Origin: Lycium barbarum
Taxonomy: Eukaryota; Streptophyta; Magnoliopsida; Solanales; Solanaceae
NCBI RefSeq assembly: GCF_019175385.1
Contig: NC_083337.1
Coordinates: forward strand, 161,647,713 to 161,711,712
DNA length: 64,000 nucleotides
Reading direction: 5' to 3'
In this document: positions 23,728 to 36,200 of the stretch, one piece after another
Numbering within the stretch: position 1 is the first letter of the stretch
How the letters are laid out: each line of letters opens with the position of its first letter
Position numbers and translations under genes: made by a program
The notes under the pieces: model-generated
Seen by the model: only the letters and a program-made list of their open reading frames with translations
What the model was told of the DNA's origin: nothing
Database searches by the model: none

Positions 23728-24758
23728 TATATAAAATACCCAACTAAATATAAATAGTGTATATTCATGCCATTGAATGTAGAAGTATTAAAGAGTTTAC
23801 AAATGAAATGAAGAAGTGAAATTATGTGAGCATCAAGAAAAAAGTGAAAAGTGAAAAGTAAAAGTGTAAAATGTGACATATGATTAGCTGATAATTATTA
23901 CATGCTATTTGAAATGACATCATTTGTAGTACCGTACATATGTAAATGAGCACAATAAAATATATTGAAGATACAAATGAAAGAGAATGAATGAGAACTG
24001 GGGCCCATGGAAGAATCAAAGGCAACGCTTTAATGTTGGTTGTGAAATTACAATACTACCCTTGGTCAACGATCTTGATTCTCAAACCCATGCTTCTATA
24101 ATAGTATAAATATAAATGTATTGGACGAGTTTCAAGTCTGTCTTGGTTGGACCAACGTCGTTTATTGCTTACAAATTTCGTTTCAGAAGGAAGTGAAAAA
24201 AGAAAATCCCTCTGACTCCGTGTAATTAGCTAATGCACATGTGGCCATAAAACTTGTCTTTTAATGTTGAACTTGATCTGTCCCCTTAGATAAATGAGTT
24301 TGTTAGTTCTCATAAATGGCGGTATATGTATTTAAGAAATCATTTTATTTTGGTTGTATCCAAAATTATTGCCCAATTAATTCAGTTGATGTTGGGTAAG
24401 CCTACTAACAAGGTAAACACTCCATACAAGGAAGTTCTAAATCTTCAGGGCTCGAATTCTAAACTCTTAGTTAAGGTAAAGGAATTTCAATCATCTAATC
24501 AATCATCACACTCCTTCTGAGATACCTAAAATAAGATGAGTGCTGAACCATCTCTCCCACGAACAAAATCCGTCCAAATACATTTTACTCTTTGTCTCAC
24601 ATAAATTGTGTAAAGCTTTTTTTTTTCTTCATAAAGTAGTGAAATTACACGTCCACTAATTTGTGAAATTAAAAAAAAGCCTCACGTAATTTATGTGAAT
24701 TGCGTGAGGCATAAAATAAGTTTGTCAACAAATTGCAAAAGGCCATCTCAAGGAATAT
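23728..24758. other. Intergenic spacer upstream of CDC20
   Basis: AT-rich sequence without a supported gene. The ORFs near 23688-24025 and 24326-24520 have no recognisable domains. It contains the hairpin at 24679-24710 listed below and leads into the CDC20 promoter. Confidence 0.5.
24679..24710. other. 13-bp-arm inverted repeat (hairpin) upstream of CDC20
   Basis: GCCTCACGTAATT and AATTGCGTGAGGC form 13-bp arms with one mismatch around a 6-nt loop (TATGTG). It lies about 50 bp upstream of the first MSA element. Its role is unknown; it may be the core of a decayed MITE or a protein-binding palindrome. Confidence 0.6.
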
Positions 24759-24825
24759 AGCCGTTGGAGGAGTATCACGCAAAATGCAAACCCTAGAATC
24801 CTCGTGGCGGCTACTAGCCGTTAGA
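24759..24825 (-). promoter_or_regulatory. Two mitosis-specific activator (MSA) elements of CDC20
   Basis: Read on the minus strand, TCCAACGGCT (24759-24768) and TCTAACGGCT (24816-24825) both fit the MSA consensus YCYAACGGYY, the binding site of three-repeat MYB (MYB3R) factors that drive G2/M transcription. A TATA box, TATAAAT, lies about 50 bp further at 24876-24882. The position 330-400 bp before the CDC20 ATG fits a core promoter followed by a long 5' leader. Confidence 0.8.
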
Positions 24826-25155
24826 AAAAAGAAGCACAACTGAGACCAATCCCAACAAACATAGAGACACACTATTATAAATCCATAAATTAAACCAAGG
24901 AGACACAGTCCCATCAATCAATTATCTTAATCATCTTCTTTTTGCAGGACACAACTTGGGTCCTTCCATATTCTCACTTCTCAACTCTCTCAAGCAAATC
25001 CACAAGCGCTCTCTAATCTACTTTATTGTTCTTCAATATTATTACTATTATAACACTAATCTTTATTTTGCAGGCTTTAATAATCTTGTTTTCTTGTTTC
25101 TCTTATTGCTATCTCTGCCTTTCTACATACTATATTTGTATCTTGTGCTAATAAC

Positions 25156-27892
25156 ATGGATGCAGGATCATTAAGTTCTGTCTCAGCAAGTAAATCCAAA
25201 TCTCGTTGCCCTCTCCAGGAACAATTTCTACAAAGGAGAAATTCTCGTGAGAATGTATGTCTACCTTCGATTATTGTCTCTATAAAGTACTACTACTTGT
25301 TTCCATTTATTGGAACAATACTTGTCACAAGATGGTAATTAGATTTTGAAATTAAGAAAAAAAGGTCAAAAGAGAGATGGGATTTCATCTACTTTGTCAT
25401 CTGGGGTTGATAATGAGGTTTGCTTATACTTGTTTTATGTGTGTTTTTAAGAGGAGGGGTTTGTCATAGACATTGATTGCTGATTTGGGTTATTAATTAC
25501 AGTTGGATAGGTTTATCTCAGTTCTACTTAACTCTGATTATTGTCTGTCAAGATTACTACTTCTTTCTGTTTATTTGTGTTACCAGATGGTAATTTGGAT
25601 TTTGAAATTAACAAAAAAGGCTAAAAGGGAGATGAGTTTTCATATACTTTGTCATCTGGGGTTGGCTTTAATTTTCTTTTTATAGAACAAACTGAGGTTT
25701 GCTTAGACTTGGTTTGTTTCTTGAAATTCTCTGTGCTTTTTGTTTATTTTAAGTGATTCTTTTTATAGAAGAAATTGAGGTTTGCTTAGACTTTTTTTAT
25801 GTGAGTATTTAAGAGGATGAGGGCTTTGACATAGGCATTGAGTGCTGATTTGGGTTATTATTACAGTTGGATAGGTTCATTCCGAATCGATCAGCGATGG
25901 ATATGGACTATGCACATTACATGTTGACAGAGGCAAAGAAAGGTAAGGAAAATCCAGCTGTTAATTCTCCCTCCAGAGAGGCATACAGGAAGCAGCTTGC
26001 AGAAACGTTCAACATGAACCGGACCCGTATACTCGCGTTCAAGAACAAGCCACCCACTCCTGTTGAGGCCATTCCAAACGACTTCCAATCATCCGTTCAA
26101 CAGGCCAAGCCTGCTAAAGCCCGTCGATACATTCCACAGGTGAGTTTACTTACATGGTCTAATGTTGGTATTACATTTCATGAATCATCATGCCAATTAT
26201 TCTTAACTGTTGAGTTTCAAAAGATTTAGGCATATTGCTGTAATATAGTAAGACCTCTCTATAATAGCCACCCTCAATAACAACATTTCACTATAACAAC
26301 CATGTTTTATGTGGAACCAAACTTTCTGGTTATGTTACATTTTATGTTCTCCTCTATAACAACATTTTGCTGTAGCAGCAAAAAAAAAATGCCGGACCAA
26401 ATGATGTTTTTATTGAGAGGTTTGACTAAGTACATGTCAGTACCAATTATATATGTAACTGAATCCCGTCCTTATCGGTTTCATTGGTTTATTTTTTGCA
26501 GACTATAACAACCATGTTTTATGTGGAACCAAACTTTCTGGTTATGTTACATTTTATGTTCTCCTCTATAACAACATTTTGCTGTAGCAGCAAAAAAAAA
26601 ATGCCGGACCAAATGATGTTTTTATTGAGAGGTTTGACTAAGTACATGTCAGTACCAATTATATATGTAACTGAATCCCGTCCTTATCGGTTTCATTGGT
26701 TTATTTTTTGCAGACTTCTGAAAGGACACTAGATGCTCCAGATCTAGTAGATGACTACTATTTGAATTTATTAGATTGGGGCAGCAGCAATGTTCTTTCT
26801 ATTGCTCTTGGCAGCACTGTATATCTGTGGGATGCATCTGATGGTGCTACTTCAGAACTGGTCACCGTTGATGAAGAAATGGGACCTGTTACAAGTGTAA
26901 AATGGGCTCCTGATGGTAGACATATTGCTCTTGGTCTGAACAATTCTGATGTTCAGCTCTGGGATACAACTGCAAATCGACTGGTTTGTTTCTTAAAATT
27001 CTCACATCATTGTTTATTTTAAGTGATTCTTATGCTAATAATATATGCTTTGTTACATTGTTGCAGCTGAGAACTATGAGAGGTGGTCACAGATCCCGAG
27101 TTGGCGCTCTAGATTGGAACAACCACATATTGACAACCGGGGGAATGGACGGTCAGATCATAAACAATGATGTGAGAATACGATCGCCAATTGTTGACAC
27201 TTACCAAGGACATCATCAAGAAGTTTGTGGTTTAAAATGGTCAGCCTCTGGCCAACAATTAGCTAGTGGTGGAAATGATAATCTCCTCCATATATGGGAC
27301 AGATCAATGGCTTCTACCAACTCATCAACAGAGTGGCTTCACAGGCTTGAAGATCATACTGCTGCTGTTAAGGCCCTTGCTTGGTGTCCTTTCCAGGGTA
27401 ACTTATTAGCCTCTGGTGGTGGTGGCGGTGACAGGTCCATTAAGTTCTGGAACACCCATACTGGTGCTTGCTTGAATTCTATTGATACGGGCTCTCAGGT
27501 TTGTGCCTTGCTATGGAACAAGAACGAACGTGAGCTACTAAGTTCTCATGGTTTTACAAAGAATCAGCTCACACTTTGGAAGTACCCTTCCATGGTAAAG
27601 ACAGCCGAGCTTACTGGTCACACTTCCAGAGTTCTTTTTATGGCACAAGTAAATTCTCATGCTATTCTGTTGCTTATTTTCTAATTAATCAATGTCTGAA
27701 CCATACGCCAAACAAAGAAAGGAACTAATATTCTGGTTTATTTTGTTGCAGAGTCCAGATGGTTGCACAGTGGCATCTGCAGCTGGGGATGAAACTCTTA
27801 GATTTTGGAATGTATTCGGAACTCCCGAAGTTGCAAAGCCTGCACCAAAGTCAAACCCTGAGCCATTCGCTCACCTGAACCGTATTCGGTGA
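25156..27892 (+). CDS. CDC20: CDC20, WD40 activator of the anaphase-promoting complex (454 aa, 5 exons)
   Basis: Exons are 25156-25254, 25867-26139, 26714-26983, 27067-27648 and 27752-27892. All junctions are phase 0 with GT-AG ends, 1365 nt in total. CDC20 recruits substrates to and activates the APC/C ubiquitin ligase at the metaphase-anaphase transition in the nucleus. Visible elements: the C-box DRFIPNR (35-41), which begins at the exon 2 border; a KEN box (60-62); an [12 protein letters not shown] segment where the Mad2-binding region lies; RRYIPQ before the propeller; and seven WD40 blades with repeated LWD/IWD/FWN signatures such as VYLWDAS, LHIWDRS and IKFWNTH. The C-terminal Ile-Arg dipeptide (NRIR), which docks on APC/C, is present. 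Length and sequence match plant CDC20 closely and no defect was seen in the coding exons. Introns 1 and 2 both contain tandem duplications that copy the 3' splice site. Confidence 0.96.
25262..25888 (+). repeat. Imperfect tandem duplication spanning CDC20 intron 1 and the start of exon 2
   Basis: The segment beginning GATTATTGTCT, with AGATGGTAAT and GATTTTGAAATTAA, and ending TTACAGTTGGATAGGTT, occurs twice (about 25262-25524 and 25545-25888) with substitutions and indels. The first copy therefore carries a decoy acceptor (cag at 25500-25502) and a copy of the first codons of exon 2 (LDRFI). Reading on from the decoy reaches a stop near 25685. Confidence 0.8.
26291..26714 (+). repeat. Perfect 212-bp tandem duplication in CDC20 intron 2
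   Basis: Copy 1 is 26291-26502 and copy 2 is 26503-26714. As far as I can read, the copies are identical, including the A10 run. Both end TTTATTTTTTGCAGA, so the polypyrimidine tract and acceptor are duplicated (cag at 26499-26501 and 26711-26713). Use of the upstream acceptor would add 212 nt, shift the frame and reach a stop by 26732. The unit contains TATAACAACC-type repeat sequence and may derive from a MITE that starts near 26243 (AAGACCTCTCTATAATAGCC). Confidence 0.93.
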
Positions 27893-29004
27893 ATTTTGAG
27901 GGACATTATATTGTGAGAAGTGACGGAATCTCTGTAAAGTATAATCACAGCACAAAATGCTCGTGAACCAGACAAATGCTGTATGTATTGTGTAAAAAAG
28001 ATACTTCGGTTCATTTTCCTGTTATTGTTGGTGGAGTTTCGTGAATGGAGGAGCTATTTGTTTGCTTAAGTTGCTGCAATAATTTTTCTTAGTCACCTAT
28101 AGTGACAAAAAGCATGTGTAGATAGATAAAAGCAAATGTTCTTCAACATAAAGATATTGTATGATTGTGGAACTACTGAAGTCCCTGAATAAGATGGAAT
28201 TACATTTCTTACTCCCAACTTTGTCGTTTACAAAGGCTGTTGACAATTATTTGGTATTTTTTTTTTTTAGCGCTTTGTTGGTCCTCCACGAACCCATTGA
28301 AAGAAAATTGCAGTTTAAAGATGTGTTTTCCTTTGTCAATTCTGTCAACCTATGTTTTGCAGAAGCAAGGCTCACAATTTCCAACTTTTGAAAGATCAGC
28401 GGGTTCGATTACATTTCTCAAAGTTCTTAAATCTGTCAAGTTCTGTTTATACAATTCAGTTCTAAGCTTTTGCGTTACTGATTTTACTTGCCGTTCGAAC
28501 AATGCACACTCAGAGAGCTTCATTTCATTAGCAAAAAATGAGTATAGGAGAATATCCTTTAGAGAAGTGTAGCAATGCTCCAACATCACCGTTATCGTTT
28601 ACACAATTCATTAGATTCTCGGTTTACCGAAATGTATTCAATTTTTGATAAAATTTTCAGCCATTGAAAGAGAAATTTCTAATGTGTAAATCTTTTGAGG
28701 AATTTGGATGGTATAGGCTTTCCTGCCGCAATTACACAAAGGGAAAGGACTTAATAGAAGTAAAAGGTTATTATTACAATTATACAATATACTAACAAAC
28801 ATTTGATAGCAGTGCAGAAGTAGTCTTAATCTACACTCTTACTATAGTTCCAACTCAATTGTTACAGATTCGACAAACACAAAGCAAACATATTTCACCT
28901 TTGCTGCTAGCCACTACTAGTACTCTAGTTCTTATGTTGAGGCACCACTCTGCTATCTAAAGTGAGGACAGATACACTTGAAACGACTATGTTATTATGA
29001 AAGA
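27893..29004. other. Convergent spacer between CDC20 and a LEA-like gene
   Basis: The first 200-300 bp are probably the CDC20 3' UTR and the last 100-200 bp the 3' UTR of the minus-strand LEA-like gene. The ORFs at 28161-28589 overlap on both strands and show no domain. No mobile element was recognised. Confidence 0.5.
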
Positions 29005-30144
29005 TTAAGCGTAGGCTGGCTTCTCAAGATCCTCGAGTGGGCGGAAGAAGGCCTTCTGTTCCAATACAGAATCTACACTAACACTCGCAGGCCTGATGTG
29101 GAAACCACTGTGATCGGTGGCTGGTCCAAACACCCCTGTCTGAGGGTGAGGAGCCCAGTACTTGTCTGATTGTGTCTTGATCACTTCATCTGGCACCACA
29201 AAAGGCTGCACATATTCCTCCGGATTCTTGTCGTACACTGATGCGTGCACTGCCCTCCTGCACAAGTACAACACACCATCTAAGCAAGACATTCAATACA
29301 CGATTGAAGGGGCAAGTTCCTACTGGTATCAATTATTCGAGACGTCCTAAAACGGTATGATGTATTTACACAAATCTAAATTACTAGTATCTATTGTATA
29401 TAAGTTCTACTGAATTCATTATAGTCTCAATATCCTCCTACTGATATTTTGAGCAGTCATATATAGAAATAAACCAAATTACAAAAGCCCAAGATCAGGG
29501 GGACAAAATGAAAATTTTCATGGATAAAGACTTCCAAACTTCTATAAAGATGCTACAAATATCTCCTATGCATAAATCTAAACAGAGTATAAGTATACGC
29601 GCTTGGACATAGATTTGGTTGATATTTGGAAACATAAGTTTTTGAAGTTGAAGTGGGAAAATGAATTTGGGAGTTGAAATTGTGTTTGGAAATGCATTTT
29701 AATCGAAAAAAGGTTTGAAGTTGTGTGAGTGGAAAAAGATTTTTCATTTGAAAAATTGGTTCTGAAAAACTCATCTTCAAAACCGAACCAAAAAAAGAAG
29801 ATTCAACGTATAACCAAGCTTTGTTGTTTCCTACCCAAAAAAATATGTTTTGATTTCCTTTTCTTCAAGAAAAGGAAAAAAATATCCAAATGGCTCCTAA
29901 CACAATTATCGTGCACAAGATTCTTGAATACACCTGAAATCCCCCATGTCATGATCATTAGCCCGAATATTTTGCCAAAGATTGAAAACTAGTACATGCA
30001 AAGCTCTTCTTAACAGAAGCGAACTATAGACAGATAATAATTGTACCTGGTAGAGAGGGTAGGTGAATTTCCAGCACTTGCGTAGCTCTTCAAAAATCGC
30101 TTCCCCAAGCTAGCTAGTCCACGGTTCTGTAAACTGGTGGCCAT
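29005..30144 (-). CDS. LEA-like small mitochondrial-type protein (116 aa, 2 exons)
   Basis: Exons 30144-30047 and 29257-29005 join in phase 2 to 351 nt. The N-terminus (MATSLQNRGLASLGKRFLKS) is basic, hydroxylated and amphipathic, typical of a mitochondrial presequence, and is followed by a Ser/Thr-rich stretch. The mature part begins RRAVHASVYDKNPEEY. It contains the family signature SDKYWAPHPQTGVFGPA at about 66-82 and ends VLEQKAFFRPLEDLEKPAYA. I recall the same signature in plant proteins annotated LEA, At5g17165-like, and in At3g03150; the biochemical role is unknown, with stress protection assumed from the name only. It is paralogous to the gene at 37879-38785, and the intron sits at the identical position in both. 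The intron carries a MITE. A TATA box lies at 30287-30294. Confidence 0.88.
29597..29820. mobile_element. Probable MITE in the intron of the minus-strand LEA-like gene
   Basis: The segment with GCGCTTGGACATAGATTTGG, TTTTTGAAGTTGAAGTGGGA and AATTGTGTTTGGAAATGCAT resembles the common Solanaceae 'TTGGACAT/GGCATTTGGCCA' MITE group. A relative occurs at about 39751-40000 (GTAGGCATTTGGCCAAGAAA, with TTTTTGAAGTTGGAGTTGA). The ends were not defined. Confidence 0.5.
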
Positions 30145-30286
30145 TCAAATATAGTATTAAGATCAAAGGGTATATAAGAGTTCTTAATCACTATCAAGAA
30201 TCTCTCTCGAACACAATAAGCAAATCAGAAAGAAGAATTAGATGAAAAGCTCAATGTGGTGATCAAACTCTTTGGCTCTACTTCCC

Positions 30287-30294
30287 TATTTATA
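30287..30294 (-). promoter_or_regulatory. TATA box of the minus-strand LEA-like gene
   Basis: On the minus strand, TATAAATA lies within TTTTCACTATAAATAGGG, about 145 bp upstream of the ATG. The same 18 bases precede the plus-strand paralogue, so they are conserved after duplication. Confidence 0.8.
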
Positions 30295-33200
30295 GTGAAA
30301 AATTCAAGACTCCATAGTGGACTATGTAGTTTAATTCCGTCTGTCCCTATAGTATCTTCCTGGGTCCCCACCTGCCCAGTTAGACATAGTTACCAGTTTG
30401 GTTAAAATGGCCATTATTAAACGATATTAATTATTGGCTAACAACGATTACCAAGGATCTATTAGCATTAATACTTATTTGATTAATCCGTATTTAATTG
30501 AAAGTCGTCTTTGTGCCGTCATAGTTTTTGGTCACATAAAGGATGTGGACCAGAAAACAAAAAAACAAAAGCCTTCCCATTTAAACGAAATTGATTTAAC
30601 TCCTCTAACTCTTTTCATGCCCATTAAAGAAATAATAAATACAAGACAAAGTAATTTATTAAGTTATCCCTATTTATTAGATATTTTTGAAAATTGAACA
30701 ATATTTAAAAGAATTACTTATTTTTTAATGCATGTCAAGGACATAGTTGGAAATAATTACAAACTTTAAAAGAACAATATTTAAAAGAATTACTTATTAT
30801 TTTTGGGACTTTTTTTTTTTTAAACTAAAGTGACTGTTAACTTGGGATGGACAGAATACTATTGACTTATTGAATTGAGAAAGATAAAATGGACTCAATA
30901 GGTGCATTTTCAATGTTTTCTTTTACTACATAAATCTACATTAATTTCAGCCCTTCAATTATTGAAATAATATGTCGCTAAGAGTCATTTGTATATATGA
31001 CTAATTGCATAATTACGGTTAAATACATTCAATATATTACACTTAGTAAATGATGAGAATCATCGTAATTTTTATTTATGGACACGAGGCTCATAAACGT
31101 CCCCTGTCAGCTATGGTATTATATTGAGCTGAATGAATTATTAAATCATGAGAATATAGTGGCATGACTTTTATGTTTTAATTATGTTTATTACACTCTC
31201 ATGTCTTGTTTGGCATGGAGCTGGTGAAGGTTGCTGGCTGGATAAAACTTAGTCATGCTTTTCGAATTACGACGCAGTTAATTTTAACTTATCTTCTCTT
31301 CCATAAAATTCAATGGAAGAAAATTATAAACAAAAGATTTACTCTTAATGATTCTTTTAAGTTAATATTGCTCTTATTAATTTTATTTACTCTTTAACAG
31401 TAAAGTCTAAATTATAACTCTTGAGAAAATCACCAGATTAGAGTCAAAGTGCACACACATATTGTTGCATGGGTTTCATCACGTCCACAAACGGAAATTA
31501 AATTTTATAAAACTAAAAGGTATAATAATTGAAGTATAATGACATATATAAAGGTATGATAAATAAAAGATTATTGCAACTTGCAAGCATCTCACCACTT
31601 CCACATGCGGAAATTAAACTATAAAAATTCTTTCGCGCTAGATCGTGAATCACCACTCACAAACTTATTTTTTAAAACAATTTGTATTTTAAAAATAATT
31701 CCAATAAATTTACGTTTCAGTCTAAATTGTTAGGCCATAAAAGTAAGGAACCAAAATATATTTAAAGTCTCCTTTAGGAGCCGAGGGTTACCATTTTTGA
31801 AAATGTTAAATGTGTGACTTTTAAGTTTCAATATGATGAAAAACTAATCCACTCAGCCATTCAGGTAGTCAACTTATGGTATGCTAATTTCTGTAGCAGC
31901 CGAAAGGAAGTAATTGTTGGCGGGCTAAAATTTCCCTGCTGTACCCTGTTTCATTCGACTTAATAGTTTTTTTTTTCAATTATTGACTAGTGAAAATTTC
32001 AGTTGTTGAACAGATCATTTTTGAAGATGAAATATTCGTATCGAAATGAAATATGCAACTTTTTTTTATAATATAGTATAACAATTCGATTTTAGGAAAG
32101 ATAAAGGGCATATGAAAAGTTATTATTCTGCCAAACGCGTGTGGTGATCAATAGTTACACCAAACTTGTGGTAAGTGCTTAAAATATCCATAGATTGAAA
32201 TTAATTGCAGTATCTATTCTGAGACTTTAAGTAGCAATGCAACCAATAATAGATTTAATCTAGTGGATAGGAGAATAAAATGACTATGTTTTCCCCTACG
32301 ACAGCACGTGTTATGACCCCAAAGAATAAGCATTTGGAGATAGCTGAAAATAAAAAGAACACTTCTTTAGTTGTTTAATGGTGTATTCTCTTTTGATTTC
32401 TCACCCGGCGTGTGGCATTCACATTAGAGCTCCGACTAATTCGAATTCGCGTCGTTTAAGGTCCATAATGCGCTCCTTAACAAGATTTAGATTTTCTCCA
32501 TGGCTCGAATGCAAGATCTTTAATTAAGGTTGAATGGATCCTATCCATTCCACCACTACCAGTATTAGTGTTTAATGGTGTATTCGCATCTGCTATAAAT
32601 AGTACTTCATGACTACTGCGAGGCAGAGAATTTATGAATAATTCACAAGGCGGTGAAAATTGAAAATCGCGAAAACCATCTTTAGGAGTATATGAATTCT
32701 CTTAGTAAATTCAATAATTTTTAGCTATAATGTTGAATTTGTTTTTGAGTGTTTTGCTATATTGCTCCATTTTGACAACCAATTAACTTTAAATCGGGTT
32801 ATTGTTAGCATTAATATCGGATCACATGATCAAAGACAAAGTCATAATTTTATGTTATAGTAGAGGGAGTATAATTACTCAAGTCACTACTCTTCCATGA
32901 GCATTAAGTAAAATTAGAAGAAGCTAACATCACCACCTTGATAGAGTCAAACTTTTACTAAATATCTTTTGAGTTACCTGATAGCGTAAATTTTATATTT
33001 TTATATTTTTCTTACACTGATGATATATATAAATTGAATTCGTTATGATAACTGATATGTGCAAGGTATGATAATTGAAGTAGTAAATGACAAAATTACC
33101 ACTTCAAAAGCATATGAGTAATAATCCTACACCAAAACCAAATACTCCAGTTATTAAGGTAAAACTAACAAGCAACTCGTTCTTATCGATGTTGTGATAA

Positions 33201-36200
33201 TTAGTATCAAGAAGTAGCATTTGCCATGCAACAGAGTAAAGTTATTGAACAATTTTTCTTTTTAATAGACATAGACGATTAGTTATACAGGAAAGAAGTT
33301 ATATAGGTTGGGGACTACTGCATAGCTGACTTGTGACTACCATATCTGAAAGGAATAAAACCGTAATTAAGTACCATAAAGGGCAGGTTCCTCTATCAGT
33401 TGGAACCTCTGGCAGAATAGTACTTGAGTCTCTGAACATTAAAAAATAAAGTTGAATGAAAAAGATTTTCTTGAAAGCTTTCAACCTTTGGAATAACAAG
33501 GAAGCCGTATTAGGGGAATAGGGGCAATGCTAAAAGCGCTCTAGAAAAATGTTTGATGAGAAATTATTGATTTGGTAGCCAGACTTTCCTTCCTTCTTTT
33601 TTTAAACACCTATCGACACGAAGAAAGAATGCATATACTATCAATATAATTTAATATGTTATACTATATAGTAGTAGGTTATTACAATTTATAGCAAGTT
33701 ATCAATATATACAATTATCTGTGATGACCTTTTCACTTATCTAATTGCATCAATACTTGTTGCACCGTCGATGCATAAAGTTTATACTCATAATTTTTTT
33801 TACATTGTTTTATTAAGTATTTCACAGGTAAAGAAGGGAAGGGATAAATGGGAAGAGAATGTTACTCATACGATTTGAATCCTCCACATTCAAACAAAAA
33901 AAGGCACACATAATTCTAATTTTCTTTTCTATTTTTGTTCCTTCCACATAGTACGTAGTCAACACTCAACAACATGCTTCATCCCTCTTAATTATGACAA
34001 ATCGTCTACTCTTTCGGTGCAAACATTAATTTCTTTATACAAATATAGAATCTACCCCAAAGTTATAGCAAATATTTTTATTAAAAGAAATAATTTTCAG
34101 GAGCTGAAGTTTCGTTTTAGAAAAAGAAAAGCTAGTTAACAACTTCCAGTTCTTGCTCTGTTGCATGGCAAATGCCAGTTAGCGTGGTTAGCAACTTGCC
34201 ACAAATTAATTATGAAACCAACGAAAAGAGTTGTTTTTTAATACTTTCTATAACTAAGTAATTTGGATTTGATTATGACGCTTGTACAGTCCCTTTGCAA
34301 AGAGCTAGATATGCTAGCTAGCTATGTGATCTAGTGTGGTTTTAAAAATGGCTGAGAACCAAATTTGATGGTCGAGATGTAGTAATAATAGCAATAGTAC
34401 TAAAAAAGGTTCAATACCATCGCTAAAAATTATAAAAGTAATTAGTACACGCATTTGAGAAACCACAAATTATTGTAGCGGGATTCGAGCCCTAAAAATA
34501 AAGTCACCTTTAATAGTAATAGGACACACTCTACCTCTTAAAATGGGACTTTCCCAAGCAAATTTGGGTTGATCGGCTTCAAAGCATTAGGTATTCGAAC
34601 AACGGATGAGAAATAAAAAATTGGGTATTCAATCTATATTATCTTGAGTTACGTTGTTCCTCATGGTAGCAGACTAGCAGTTGTGAACTTATGAATCAGT
34701 CAATAATTTAGTCTCAAAAAGTAATCAAGGACTTGTATATACTATTTGGCAAGAATTTTTCTTTTCTCAGCTCCAAAACCAAAAGCTTAAGCTTGAGATT
34801 GTAACACGTGCTGGCATAGGGGGAAATGGGGAGTTATTTTGTTCTCCAATACATTAAGTAAATCTATTGTGAGATGCAATTAAGCTTCAGAATAGATGCT
34901 GCAATACTTAATCACTATTTTGTCAGTAATCACCGGACATTAATTTAGCAGAATAAAATGCTTTTCCATGTTCCCTTTTCCCATCCCCCACTCCCACAAA
35001 AGAAAAGAAAAAAAACGCGTTAAAATGAAACAAATTAAAACAGGGGTAAGTGTGGAGAATTTTTATTTTATATATTTTATTTGTAGTAGAGTATATTAAT
35101 TTAGAGAGACATCTAACTAAAGACTAGAAAGGGGTGAAAGATAAAAATGTCCATATATTTATACACTGGCAATATTATTTTTGAAAATAAAAAAATGGAG
35201 ATATTATTAACTTAGCGAACTCTTTAGATATATGGATATCTAGATTTATGGGTATTCATTAACTTTTGTCTAGATCATGTATTAGTAAGAAATGTACTAA
35301 ATATTTGACTGTGAATCGAGTTATTATTGTATATTAACTAGAGGTCATTTAAGGAACGCATAAAATTTAAATTATGAATCCATCCTATTTATACATGGAC
35401 GAACCGGTCTGACTAAAAGCAGTTTGAAAAGCTAGTTCAATAATAGAAATCTTTGAAATTGTCTTTGTTATTTCATACTACTTGATGGCATCTAATGAAC
35501 GCTGCTTTAAATTCATATAATCTTAAGATACGGGAAAGGCTTTAAAGAAGTATAAACTCTATTATACCATTCACAAAAAATCAATTCTGATTCTATTTCC
35601 GATATGCTCTTATCTTTTCATTATATAAAAGCTACGCATGCATATGGAAATTAATGGAATCACCAAGAGCAAAGCTAATAAACATGTGGAGTTTGACTTA
35701 ATTAGTACCTTCCACAAATGTTCTCAGACAAAGCAACATTAACTAAAAAGAATCATTAAGATTGGACAATTTCCTATTATATCTTTAAGTACTTCACTTT
35801 ATATAAGCAAAAGAAAAGTAATCAAGATAAATGTTCATGTTAATTAAAAACGTGAATAAGTTTTAGCCAGCCACAAGTGACACTTCCACCGGTTCATGCG
35901 AAAAAGATTTCTACAGATATAATTGAATAAATAAAATTATAACTATAAATAAATAAAAATATAGCTAAGTTTGATAACTAAAAACTTTTATTATAGACAA
36001 TTTACACAACGGAACATGTAGAAAAGTAAGCAGAGGTTTGAGTACAAATCTGCTACGGAATTATCCGGAACAGTTTTCATGTTTGAGTACCTAATGTTAA
36101 TTAGCCGTTAATTATTAATAATTGTTGGGTACATCTATCCAAACACGTAATTATTTAATTATAACATTTGTTATTTGGCTTTATAACACTAGTCCTCGTT

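Noticed and set aside
28161..28589. Overlapping ORFs downstream of CDC20
   Set aside because: They occur on both strands, are short and have no domain; likely UTR and spacer sequence.
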